The notes below the pieces were generated by a model. That model ran no database searches, was not told the origin of the DNA, and saw only the letters and a program-made list of their open reading frames with translations. From Clostridiales bacterium UBA6468 (GTDB lineage Bacteria; Bacillota; Clostridia; Oscillospirales; Oscillospiraceae): a stretch of DNA of 5,578 nucleotides. The position numbers and the translations under genes were made by a program. This document shows positions 1-5,537 of the stretch, piece by piece. The stretch spans positions 581 to 6,158 of the forward strand of contig DJNI01000018.1 of assembly GCA_002436765.1 (NCBI GenBank), in the 5' to 3' direction. The first letter of the stretch is position 1. Every line of letters starts with the position of its first letter.

Positions 1-761
1 CGGAGCTGATGCCCCTGCCCGCTGCCCTCAGCCGCGCCCTGTGCAGCCGCCTGACCCAGTGCGTCCATGAGACGGACTTGCTCCGTCCCGACGGAAAGAC
101 CCAGGTCACGGTGGAATTTGACGAGCAGGGCAATGTGGTGGGAATCGACACCGTGGTCGTCTCCATCATGCACAGCGCGGATTTTGCCATCGAGACGCTG
201 AGGAAATTCGTCCGGGAGAACGTGATCGCCCCGGTTCTGGAGCGTTACGGCTTCCACATTGAGAACGTCGCCCATATCCACGTGAACCCCACCGGCCGCT
301 TCGTCAAGGGCGGTCCCGCGGCGGACAGCGGCCTCACCGGCCGGAAGATCATCGTGGACACCTACGGCGGCTATTTCTCCCACGGCGGCGGCGCGTTCTC
401 CGGCAAGGATCCCACCAAGGTTGACCGCAGTGCGGCGTATATGGCGCGATACATGGCGAAAAATCTGGTCGCTGCCGGTCTTGCAACCAAGGTGCAGGTG
501 CAGCTGGCCTACGCCATCGGCGTTGCCCAGCCGGTGTCCCTTCGGGTGGACAGCTACGGCACCGGCAAAATCTCCGACGAGAAAATGACGGAGCTTCTGC
601 GGGAAACCTGCGACATGACCCCCGCCGGAATCATCCGCAAGCTTGACCTGCGCCGTCCCATCTACGCGGACACCGCCGCCCACGGCCACTTCGGCATCGA
701 GAGCCGCCCGTGGGAGCAGACAGATCTGGCGGACAAGCTGCGTGAGCTTGCCGGAATCTGA
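1..761 (+). CDS. metK: S-adenosylmethionine synthase, C-terminal part (5' end outside window)
   Basis: Makes S-adenosylmethionine from methionine and ATP in the cytoplasm; the active enzyme is built from dimers with shared active sites. The reading frame enters from the left edge (first whole codon at base 3), and about 252 residues are visible of a protein usually near 385-400, so roughly the first 130 residues are missing. Counting from the Met at base 9, family motifs in order are RPDGKTQ (26-32), NPTGRF (93-98), GPAADSGLTGRK (102-113), the glycine loop HGGGAFSGKDPTKVD (125-139) and GHFG (226-229). By alignment from memory, the residues matching E. coli K165, R244, K245, K265, K269 and D271 are all kept. 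Two stretches are atypical: the usual RKNGTLP-like loop before RPDGK is shortened and reads CVHETDLL, and the usual STQH reads SIMH. Promoter and any leader lie outside. Identity is certain; the gene looks intact. Confidence 0.97.
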   Translation, partial: ELMPLPAALSRALCSRLTQCVHETDLLRPDGKTQVTVEFDEQGNVVGIDTVVVSIMHSADFAIETLRKFVRENVIAPVLERYGFHIENVAHIHVNPTGRFVKGGPAADSGLTGRKIIVDTYGGYFSHGGGAFSGKDPTKVDRSAAYMARYMAKNLVAAGLATKVQVQLAYAIGVAQPVSLRVDSYGTGKISDEKMTELLRETCDMTPAGIIRKLDLRRPIYADTAAHGHFGIESRPWEQTDLADKLRELAGI

Positions 762-777
762 TATTATTTCAAACGTG

Positions 778-816
778 CAGGGAAGGGCAAAAGCCCTTCC
801 CTGTATATTTTATATT
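778..816 (+). terminator. Rho-independent terminator of metK
   Basis: A perfect 11-bp stem (778-788 with 793-803) closes an AAAA loop and begins 16 bases after the metK stop. It is followed by a T-rich but interrupted tail (TGTATATTTTATATT). The stem is strong and the U-tract only moderate. The nadE -35 box starts about four bases after the tail, so the two transcription units are packed tightly. Confidence 0.88.
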
Positions 817-819
817 CTC

Positions 820-848
820 TTGGCAAATCGGGAAGAATATGGTATGAT
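820..848 (+). promoter_or_regulatory. Sigma-A type promoter of nadE, extended -10
   Basis: The -35 box is TTGGCA (820-825) and the -10 box TATGAT (843-848), each one mismatch from consensus. The spacer is 17 bases, and TGG just before the -10 box gives an extended -10. Transcription should begin near 855, leaving a leader of about 25 bases. That is too short for a riboswitch or T-box. Because the -10 box covers the in-frame ATG at 844, that ATG cannot be the nadE start on this transcript. Confidence 0.8.
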
Positions 849-866
849 ACCGTCAGAAAAGAGCTT

Positions 867-872
867 GGAGGG
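867..872 (+). promoter_or_regulatory. Shine-Dalgarno site fixing the nadE start
   Basis: GGAGGG lies seven bases before the ATG at 880. The frame is open further upstream (a Met codon exists at 643, inside metK). However, only the ATG at 880 has a ribosome binding site, lies after the promoter, and gives an N-terminus that fits the family. Confidence 0.88.
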
Positions 873-879
873 AATTCCT

Positions 880-2811
880 ATGCTGGATTTTATCAGAATC
901 GCCTGCGCCGTACCGGCGGTCAGGGTGGGGGACACGGCGAAAAATGCGGAGGACATCTGCGCCTATATCGGAAAAGCCGACGCGCAGCAGGCGGATCTCG
1001 TCCTGTTCCCGGAGCTGGCGCTTACCGGGTATACCTGTCAGGACTTGTTCTTTCAGGACGCCCTCTGGACGGGCGTTCAGGACGGAATCCGGAGAATTGC
1101 CGGCTGTACGAAGAATTATCCCAATATGACGGCGGTGGTTGGACTGCCCGTCCGGACAGGAATGCGGCTGTATAACTGCGCCGCCGTCATTTCCAGGGGA
1201 AAGATTCACGCCCTGGTGCCGAAAACCTATATCCCCAATTATAATGAATTTTACGAAAAGCGCTGGTTCTCCTCCGGCGCGGAAGTGACGGAGGACATGG
1301 CGGAGCTTTTGGGCGAGCCTGTTCCCGTTCTCCCCAGAGCGATTTTCCGCATTGGCGGGGGTGCGCTGCTGGGCGTGGAAATCTGCGAGGATATGTGGAC
1401 GCCCCTGCCGCCGTCCACGTTTCTGGCGCTGAACGGCGCGGAAGTGATTCTGAACCTCTCCGCCTCCAATGAGACCATCGGCAAACGCGCCTACCGCCGG
1501 GGGCTGGTGCAGCACCAGTCCGCCGCGCTGAACTGCGTCTATGCCTACTGTTCCGCCGGTTCCACGGAGTCAACCCAGGATTTGATTTTCTCCGGGCAGA
1601 GCCTGATCGGGGAGGACGGAAGACTCCTCGGGGAAACGGAAGAACCCATTGCGTCGGATTACATGCTGGTGCGCGACTGCGACCTTGGCCGCGTTCGCGC
1701 CGACCGGATGAAAAACAAGGGCTTCAAGGACGCCGCCCGGCAGAACCCGGGGCATCCCGCCGTCCTGATCGACACCCACGCCCCGGAGCTTCGCGGCAAC
1801 GGCACGCGCTACCCGCTTTCCAAGCTGCCCTTCGTCCCCACGGGGAAGCAGAACCGCGTCCAGCGGTGCATGGAAATTTTCCACATGCAGGTGGCGGGGC
1901 TGAAGCAGCGGCTGGCCATTCTGGGCGACGCGAAAGCGGTCATCGGTATTTCCGGGGGACTGGACTCCACACTGGCGCTGCTGGTGTCCGTGGAGGCCAT
2001 GCGTCAGCTGGGGCGGCCTGCGTCGGATGTCTGCGGCGTGACCATGCCCTGCTTCGGCACCTCCGACCGGACGTACAACAATTCCTGGGAGCTGATGCGC
2101 ACCCTGGGGATATCCTGCAAGGAGATCAACATCAAAGACGCGGTGAACCTCCACTTTTCCGATATCGGCCACGACCCCGGCGTCCACAACGGTACCTACG
2201 AGAATTCTCAGGCCAGAGAACGGACGCAGATCCTCATGGACTATGCCAGTGTCGTCGGCGGCATTGTGGTTGGCACCGGGGACTTGAGTGAGCTTGCTCT
2301 GGGCTGGTGTACCTACAACGGCGACCACATGAGCATGTACGGCGTGAACGCTTCCATCCCAAAGACCCTGATCCGCTGGATGATCGACGCGATTTCGGAA
2401 ATGCCCGCCTTCGCTCTCTCTCGGACGGTGCTTCAGGACATTCTGGACACCCCCATCAGCCCGGAACTGCTGCCCCCGGACGCCGAGGGGAAGATCGCCC
2501 AGCACACCGAGGATCTGGTCGGCCCCTACGCGCTGCATGACTTTTTCCTCTACTATGTCCTCCGCTTCGGCTTCAGCCCCACGAAAATCTACACCCTGGC
2601 CTGCCGGGCGTTCGCGGGGGATTTTGAACCGGAAGTCATCAAAAAGTGGCTGAAAACCTTCTATCGCCGGTTCTTCACCCAGCAGTTCAAGCGCAGCTGC
2701 CTGCCTGACGGCGTGAAGGTCGGCTCCGTCACCCTAAGCCCCAGAGGGGACTGGCGGATGCCCAGCGACGCCAGCGCGAGACTCTGGCTGAACGAGGTTG
2801 AAAGTCTATAA
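880..2811 (+). CDS. nadE: Glutamine-dependent NAD+ synthetase
   Basis: Catalyses the last step of NAD+ synthesis: nicotinic acid adenine dinucleotide is adenylated and then amidated using ammonia from glutamine. The protein is 643 residues, the usual size of the two-domain bacterial form. Residues 4 to about 270 are a nitrilase-like glutaminase domain with the triad E45 (FPELALTGY), K115 (VPKTYIP) and C169 (VEICEDMW). Residues from about 325 onward are the synthetase domain, with the ATP pyrophosphatase P-loop SGGLDST (358-364), the GTGDLSELALGWCTYNGDHM stretch (465-484), and a C-terminal part rich in aromatic and basic residues (555-605). The start at 880 is chosen from the Shine-Dalgarno site and promoter. 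Having its own glutaminase domain means it needs no separate ammonia supply. It is a single-gene unit between two terminators. No operator for an NAD-responsive repressor such as NiaR was recognised. Nothing is missing or broken. Confidence 0.97.
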   Translation: MLDFIRIACAVPAVRVGDTAKNAEDICAYIGKADAQQADLVLFPELALTGYTCQDLFFQDALWTGVQDGIRRIAGCTKNYPNMTAVVGLPVRTGMRLYNCAAVISRGKIHALVPKTYIPNYNEFYEKRWFSSGAEVTEDMAELLGEPVPVLPRAIFRIGGGALLGVEICEDMWTPLPPSTFLALNGAEVILNLSASNETIGKRAYRRGLVQHQSAALNCVYAYCSAGSTESTQDLIFSGQSLIGEDGRLLGETEEPIASDYMLVRDCDLGRVRADRMKNKGFKDAARQNPGHPAVLIDTHAPELRGNGTRYPLSKLPFVPTGKQNRVQRCMEIFHMQVAGLKQRLAILGDAKAVIGISGGLDSTLALLVSVEAMRQLGRPASDVCGVTMPCFGTSDRTYNNSWELMRTLGISCKEINIKDAVNLHFSDIGHDPGVHNGTYENSQARERTQILMDYASVVGGIVVGTGDLSELALGWCTYNGDHMSMYGVNASIPKTLIRWMIDAISEMPAFALSRTVLQDILDTPISPELLPPDAEGKIAQHTEDLVGPYALHDFFLYYVLRFGFSPTKIYTLACRAFAGDFEPEVIKKWLKTFYRRFFTQQFKRSCLPDGVKVGSVTLSPRGDWRMPSDASARLWLNEVESL

Positions 2812-2821
2812 TATATGTAAG

Positions 2822-2848
2822 CCCCCGGTTCGTCAGAACCGGGGGTTT
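2822..2848 (+). terminator. Rho-independent terminator of nadE, in the convergent nadE/dpaB gap
   Basis: A perfect 10-bp stem (2822-2831 with 2836-2845) has a GTCA loop and starts 10 bases after the nadE stop. The tail is short (TTTCC), so it relies on a very GC-rich stem. dpaB on the other strand ends only 36 bases away with no hairpin of its own. Read from that strand the stem is followed by CTTACATATATTATAG, so it may also stop dpaAB transcripts, though poorly by sequence. Confidence 0.8.
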
Positions 2849-2883
2849 CCTGTGCTTATGCGCCAACCTGACAATAGAGCGAA

Positions 2884-3444
2884 CTATAAAAGAACCGGCT
2901 GAATCTGCTTTCCTTCCAATGCTTCCGCCATGGCCTGGGGGATTTTCGTAAAGTCCGCGACCATGCTGGTGGGCTTCTTCACAGCGTCGTCCTGACCGAA
3001 GGGGACGAAATAGTAGTGCTTCCGGGCGAGCAATTTTCCAATATTTTCCGCCGCGCCCGCCAGCGCGTCGTTGCTGGATACGGCGACGAGAACCGGGCGG
3101 CCGTTGCGCAGATGGCTTTTCGCCGCCATGGTCACCGGGGTGTCGGCGATGGAATGGGCGAGTTTTGCCAGCGTGTTTCCGGTGCAGGGGGCGATGATAA
3201 GAATGTCGAACAGCTTTTTCGGCCCCACCGGCTCCACCTGAGCAATGGTGTGCAGCGGCGGCGTGCCGCAGATTTCATCCGCCATGGCGATATGCTCCCG
3301 CGCCGTCCCGAAGCGGCTGTCAACGCTGTAGGCGGCGTCGGAGAAAATGGGCGTGACGTGGTGCTCCCGGCTGAGCTGCTCCATGACGGGGAACATCTTG
3401 GAATAAGTACAGAACGAGCCGCATACGGCAAATCCGATTTTCAT
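2884..3444 (-). CDS. dpaB: Dipicolinate synthase subunit B (flavoprotein-like)
   Basis: With DpaA it makes dipicolinic acid from the lysine-pathway intermediate (4S)-4-hydroxy-tetrahydrodipicolinate; the product is loaded into the spore core as a calcium chelate and gives heat resistance. The protein has 186 residues, close to the roughly 200 of Bacillus SpoVFB. It has a flavoprotein fold signature: N-terminal strand and turn GFAVCGSFCTY (4-14), then IIAPCTGNTLAKLA (83-96) and DTPVTMAAK (101-109). The family-specific end includes VSSNDAL (122-128) and FVPFGQDDAVKKPTSMV (146-162). The start is the ATG at 3444, six bases after GGGAGGA; the frame runs on upstream but that part reads across dpaA and lacks family similarity. 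It overlaps the dpaA stop by four bases, so the two are translationally coupled. No sporulation-independent role is suggested by the context. Confidence 0.94.
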   Translation of the reverse strand: MKIGFAVCGSFCTYSKMFPVMEQLSREHHVTPIFSDAAYSVDSRFGTAREHIAMADEICGTPPLHTIAQVEPVGPKKLFDILIIAPCTGNTLAKLAHSIADTPVTMAAKSHLRNGRPVLVAVSSNDALAGAAENIGKLLARKHYYFVPFGQDDAVKKPTSMVADFTKIPQAMAEALEGKQIQPVLL

Positions 3445-4202
3445 TGCGATTCCTCCCTGCACAGACGAATATAGGTTTCCGCGATCAGACGGCCGGAGTT
3501 TTCCGGCATGTGGACGCCCGGCAACCCCCGCGCCACGATGACGGAATCGTCCTCCATGCCGGTTCTGGACGCAAGGTCGATTTTCACGCAGTCGGGGTGG
3601 CACTGGGCAAGCTGGTCCTTAGAAAGCAGTTTTTCCGGCGCAGTGTTGAGAATCAGACGGTACTTGCCCAAATTTTCCGCCATCCGGGCGGTATCCACGG
3701 CGGCGTAACCCAGCCCCCGGCATATGGCGCGGTCGGCGTCCTTCCGCGCTGCGACGGTCAGGTCAGCTCCCAGGGCGTGGAGGATCTGGCCGAGACATTT
3801 CCCAATGCGTCCCCAGCCAATCACCAGAACGGGACACCACCGCAATGTCCTGGGCAGGTAGGACAGGGCGATCTCCACGGCGCATTCGGCGGTTATGTAG
3901 GCGTTTTCCGCCTGATATTGGGCGTCCTTCAAAAAATCGATACACCGGTAGCTGTCCAGCGCCGGGTGGTCAAGATTCCCGCCGCAGACCGTCACGTCCG
4001 CCGGAAGCTGCGCCAGCAGATTTTCCACGCTTCCACCCATGCGAAGCGTTCCGTCGGCTGCGAAGCTGGGAACGTCCAGCAGTACCGCGCCCACATCAGC
4101 GCCGGGGCGCTCGGCCAGATCCACGTAAAAATTCCTGAGATATTCTCCGGCATAGCGGGCGGCCGCCGTGCCGCCGGCGCAGTATAGCCGTTTGCCTTCC
4201 AT
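3441..4202 (-). CDS. dpaA: Dipicolinate synthase subunit A (NAD(P)-binding)
   Basis: This is the dehydrogenase-like partner of DpaB in dipicolinate synthesis, expected to act in the mother cell cytoplasm. Counting from the ATG at 4202 it has 253 residues. There is an N-terminal domain (1 to about 100), a linking helix (TAECAVEIALSYLP, 104-117), and a Rossmann domain with the nucleotide loop GWGRIG (129-134) and a following AARKD (151-155). The conserved C-terminal blocks are INTAPE-like LNTAPE (185-190), IDLASRTGMEDD (208-219) and GLPGVHMPENSG (227-238). It is short: Bacillus SpoVFA has nearly 300 residues, and the loss is in the N-terminal domain. GGAAGGAG sits eight bases before the ATG at 4202. 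An ATG at 4208 or a GTG at 4211 would add two or three residues but lies too close to that site, though a weaker AGGA could serve 4208. First gene of the dpaAB operon. Function is firm from the Rossmann half and the dpaB partner. Confidence 0.92.
   Translation of the reverse strand: MEGKRLYCAGGTAAARYAGEYLRNFYVDLAERPGADVGAVLLDVPSFAADGTLRMGGSVENLLAQLPADVTVCGGNLDHPALDSYRCIDFLKDAQYQAENAYITAECAVEIALSYLPRTLRWCPVLVIGWGRIGKCLGQILHALGADLTVAARKDADRAICRGLGYAAVDTARMAENLGKYRLILNTAPEKLLSKDQLAQCHPDCVKIDLASRTGMEDDSVIVARGLPGVHMPENSGRLIAETYIRLCREESQ
3451..3457 (-). promoter_or_regulatory. Shine-Dalgarno site of dpaB inside the end of dpaA
   Basis: Read on the minus strand this is GGGAGGA, six bases before the dpaB ATG at 3444 and lying in the last codons of dpaA. 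With the ATGA overlap it supports coupled translation of the two subunits and rules out the longer upstream reading of dpaB. Confidence 0.85.
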
Positions 4203-4210
4203 CGGCATCA

Positions 4211-4218
4211 CTCCTTCC
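4211..4218 (-). promoter_or_regulatory. Shine-Dalgarno site of dpaA
   Basis: GGAAGGAG on the minus strand is eight bases from the ATG at 4202 but only two from the ATG at 4208, which is why 4202 is preferred. If the sigma-K-like promoter next to it is real, this site falls at the extreme 5' end of the mRNA. Confidence 0.7.
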
Positions 4219-4221
4219 TGC

Positions 4222-4250
4222 CAGAATATGCAGGGCGTTCTCTGCTGGTG
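4222..4250 (-). promoter_or_regulatory. Candidate sigma-K (mother-cell) promoter of dpaAB
   Basis: On the minus strand CACC (4250-4247) is followed by 16 bases and then CATATTCTG (4230-4222). The sigma-K consensus known from Bacillus is an AC-centred -35 (mACm), about 16 bases, then CATAnnnTA. The match here is complete except for the final G in place of A. The Bacillus spoVF (dpaAB) operon is sigma-K dependent, so the prediction fits. Caveats: the motif is short and degenerate, and the transcript would start near 4215, leaving a leader of only about 13 bases. No sigma-A type promoter was seen for dpaAB. Confidence 0.55.
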
Positions 4251-4251
4251 C

Positions 4252-4279
4252 TTGATTTTTCACAACTTTTCTGTATAAT
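4252..4279 (+). promoter_or_regulatory. Sigma-A type promoter of the DUF4364 gene
   Basis: TTGATT (4252-4257) and a perfect TATAAT (4274-4279) are separated by 16 bases. Transcription should begin near 4286, giving a leader of about 16 bases. The in-frame ATG at 4278 overlaps the -10 box and so would not be in the mRNA. The -35 box lies one base from the -35 of the opposing sigma-K-like promoter. Confidence 0.75.
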
Positions 4280-4301
4280 GAAAGAAAAAGGGGTGAAGCG
4301 T

Positions 4302-4844
4302 ATGCAGAGACTTGGATTTATCCATGATATGATGGACGTGAAGGTGCTGATCCTGTTCGTGATGGCCAGGGTCAACTATCCCGTGAATATGCAGCAGATC
4401 TACGAGCTGTGCTATCAGGACGACTGCCTGAGCTATTTCGACGTCTGCACCGCGATTCCTGAAATGGTGAAGTCCGGCCATCTGAAGCAGGTGGAGAACG
4501 ATTGCTACGAGATCACAGACAAGGGCAAGGCGGACGGCTCTCTGACGGAGGATTCCATTGCCTACACGGTCAAATGCCGTGCGGACAACGCCGTCAACCG
4601 GTTCAACCGCCAGATCCGTCGTTCCAGCTTCGTAAAGACCAAGATCATTCCCCGGGAGGGTGGGGATTATTCCGTGGTCATGGCGCTGGATGACGAGATG
4701 GGCAATCTCATGACCCTGGAGCTGCTGGCGCCGAACCAGCGTCAGGCGGTGCGGCTGGGGAAGCTTTTAGAGAAGAAAGCGGAAGCAGTCTATAATCTGA
4801 CCATGGCGGAGCTGCTGGACGACGAAGACGAGGCAGATGATTAA
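4302..4844 (+). CDS. DUF4364 family protein, putative winged-helix DNA-binding protein
   Basis: Biochemical function unknown. The protein has 180 residues and resembles the DUF4364 family of Clostridia, recognised by its start (RLGFIHDMMDVKVLILFVM) and the SYFD motif (44-47). Residues 12-78 read like a winged helix-turn-helix: a first helix (VKVLILFVMARV), a second (NMQQIYELCYQD), a recognition-like helix (SYFDVCTAIPEMVKSGHL) and a wing ending in CYEITDKGK (68-76). Residues 97-113 are basic (RFNRQIRRSSFVKTK). Residues 120-145 look like beta strands, then a helix follows (145-172) and a very acidic tail (DDEDEADD, 173-180). There is no signal peptide or membrane segment. The start at 4302 has AAGGGG eight bases upstream and lies after the promoter; ATG codons at 4248 and 4278 are in frame but upstream of the predicted transcript start. 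No terminator follows, so it may be co-transcribed with hpf. A regulator role is inference. Confidence 0.88.
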   Translation: MQRLGFIHDMMDVKVLILFVMARVNYPVNMQQIYELCYQDDCLSYFDVCTAIPEMVKSGHLKQVENDCYEITDKGKADGSLTEDSIAYTVKCRADNAVNRFNRQIRRSSFVKTKIIPREGGDYSVVMALDDEMGNLMTLELLAPNQRQAVRLGKLLEKKAEAVYNLTMAELLDDEDEADD

Positions 4845-4855
4845 GTTCGCCCCCC

Positions 4856-4884
4856 TTGTCGGAATGAGGAAAATGTGGTATAGT
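4856..4884 (+). promoter_or_regulatory. Sigma-A type promoter of hpf, extended -10
   Basis: TTGTCG (4856-4861), a 17-base spacer and TATAGT (4879-4884), with TGG just before the -10 box. The weak -35 is offset by the extended -10. Transcription should start near 4891. The promoter begins 11 bases after the DUF4364 stop, so hpf can be expressed alone or by read-through. Confidence 0.72.
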
Positions 4885-4891
4885 AATTTTA

Positions 4892-4907
4892 CACCGAAGA
4901 ATCGGTG
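4892..4907 (+). other. 5'-terminal hairpin in the hpf leader
   Basis: CACCGA (4892-4897) pairs fully with TCGGTG (4902-4907) around an AGAA loop. It starts at the predicted transcript 5' end and stops five bases before the Shine-Dalgarno site (AAAGGAG, 4913-4919). There is no T-run, so it is not a terminator. A hairpin at this place could protect the mRNA from 5'-end decay; that role is inferred. Confidence 0.55.
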
Positions 4908-4928
4908 AAACGAAAGGAGCTGCCGCAT

Positions 4929-5468
4929 ATGAAATTCCAGTACAGTGAGAAAAAAGTTAGACTTCCCGGTAATGTCCACGCTTATGCCGAGAAAAAGGTC
5001 ATGAAGCTGGCGCGGTTTTTTGAGGAGGATGCGGAAGCACTCATCGTCTTTTCTGTAGAAAAGAACCGGAACAAGGTGGAACTTACCGTCCACGGTGCGG
5101 GAACCTGGTTCCGGGCAAGTGAAAGCACTTCGGATATGTTTGCGTCCATCGACGCCGCTGTGGCCACCATCGAGGGGCAAATCCGCAAGAACAAAACCAG
5201 GCTTGCCCGCCGACTGCGTCAGGATGCCTTCACCCGCACGGTGCAGGAGGAAACCAGCTTCGTTCCGGAGCCGGAGGAGGATGACCTCAGCCTGAAGAGG
5301 GTCAAGAGCTTCTATTTCAAGCCCATGACCCGGGAGGAAGCGGTCATGCAGATGAACCTGCTGGAGCACAATTTCTTCGCGTTCCGCGACGAGGACAACG
5401 GCGGAAGCTTTGCTGTGGTGTACCGCAGAAACGACGGGGGCTACGGCCTGATCGATGATGCGGAATAA
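4929..5468 (+). CDS. hpf: Long-form ribosome hibernation promoting factor
   Basis: Binds the 30S decoding region in stationary phase or stress and pairs 70S ribosomes into inactive 100S dimers. The protein is 179 residues, typical of the long form. Residues 1 to about 98 are the ribosome-binding domain, with the conserved VEKNRNKVELTVHG (43-56), SDMFASIDAAV (68-78) and QIRKNKTR (84-91). A linker rich in acidic residues (105-120) follows. Residues 122-176 are the dimerisation domain (VKSFYFKPMTREEAVMQM, then HNFFAFRDEDNG, VVYRRNDGGYGLID). The start at 4929 has AAAGGAG nine bases upstream; a GTG at 4905 in frame lies in the leader hairpin and lacks a site. It has its own promoter and a strong terminator. 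In Bacillus this gene is under stress and early-sporulation sigma factors; no well-spaced site of that kind was seen here. Confidence 0.96.
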   Translation: MKFQYSEKKVRLPGNVHAYAEKKVMKLARFFEEDAEALIVFSVEKNRNKVELTVHGAGTWFRASESTSDMFASIDAAVATIEGQIRKNKTRLARRLRQDAFTRTVQEETSFVPEPEEDDLSLKRVKSFYFKPMTREEAVMQMNLLEHNFFAFRDEDNGGSFAVVYRRNDGGYGLIDDAE

Positions 5469-5480
5469 GAAAATACACAT

Positions 5481-5515
5481 ATTTGGAAGCCTCTTGGGAG
5501 GCTTCCAAATTTTTT
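5481..5515 (+). terminator. Strong rho-independent terminator of hpf
   Basis: A perfect 13-bp stem (5481-5493 with 5498-5510) has a TTGG loop and runs into six T residues (5510-5515). It begins 12 bases after the hpf stop. It is the most canonical terminator in the window and separates hpf from the next unit. Confidence 0.95.
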
Positions 5516-5537
5516 CGGAAAAATGTCGAATTAAGGG

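Noticed and set aside
871..878. GGAATTCC palindrome next to the nadE ribosome site
   Set aside because: Only 8 bases long and partly made of the Shine-Dalgarno sequence. It is not repeated elsewhere near the promoter, so it gives no support for an operator.
643..879. Upstream extension of the nadE frame by 79 codons
   Set aside because: It overlaps metK, the metK terminator and the nadE promoter, has no ribosome site, and does not match the family. The ATG at 880 has a good Shine-Dalgarno site.
849..879. Riboswitch or T-box ahead of nadE
   Set aside because: The predicted leader is about 25 bases and has no second hairpin. The hairpin upstream belongs to the metK terminator and precedes the promoter.
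1570..2538. Long open frame of 322 codons on the minus strand
   Set aside because: It lies wholly antisense to the conserved nadE synthetase domain. It is a by-product of GC-rich third codon positions, and its sequence is low in plausible hydrophobic core and matches no family I know.
3445..3603. N-terminal extension of dpaB by 53 codons
   Set aside because: It reads through dpaA in another frame. The family N-terminus and GGGAGGA site fix the start at 3444.
3444..4187. Open frame of 247 codons on the plus strand
   Set aside because: Antisense shadow of dpaA, which has clear Rossmann motifs and operon context.
4865..4904. Possible sigma-H promoter for hpf (TGAGGAAAA and GAAGAAT)
   Set aside because: The two boxes resemble the sigma-H consensus but are about 22 bases apart, roughly ten more than needed. 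The sigma-A extended -10 promoter explains the gene better.
5100..5112. GGAACC-T-GGTTCC inverted repeat inside hpf
   Set aside because: The single-base loop cannot form a stable hairpin, and the bases are explained by conserved HPF codons.
4767..5480. Open frame of 237 codons on the minus strand
   Set aside because: Antisense shadow of hpf and the end of DUF4364. It starts next to the hpf terminator and has no promoter or ribosome site.
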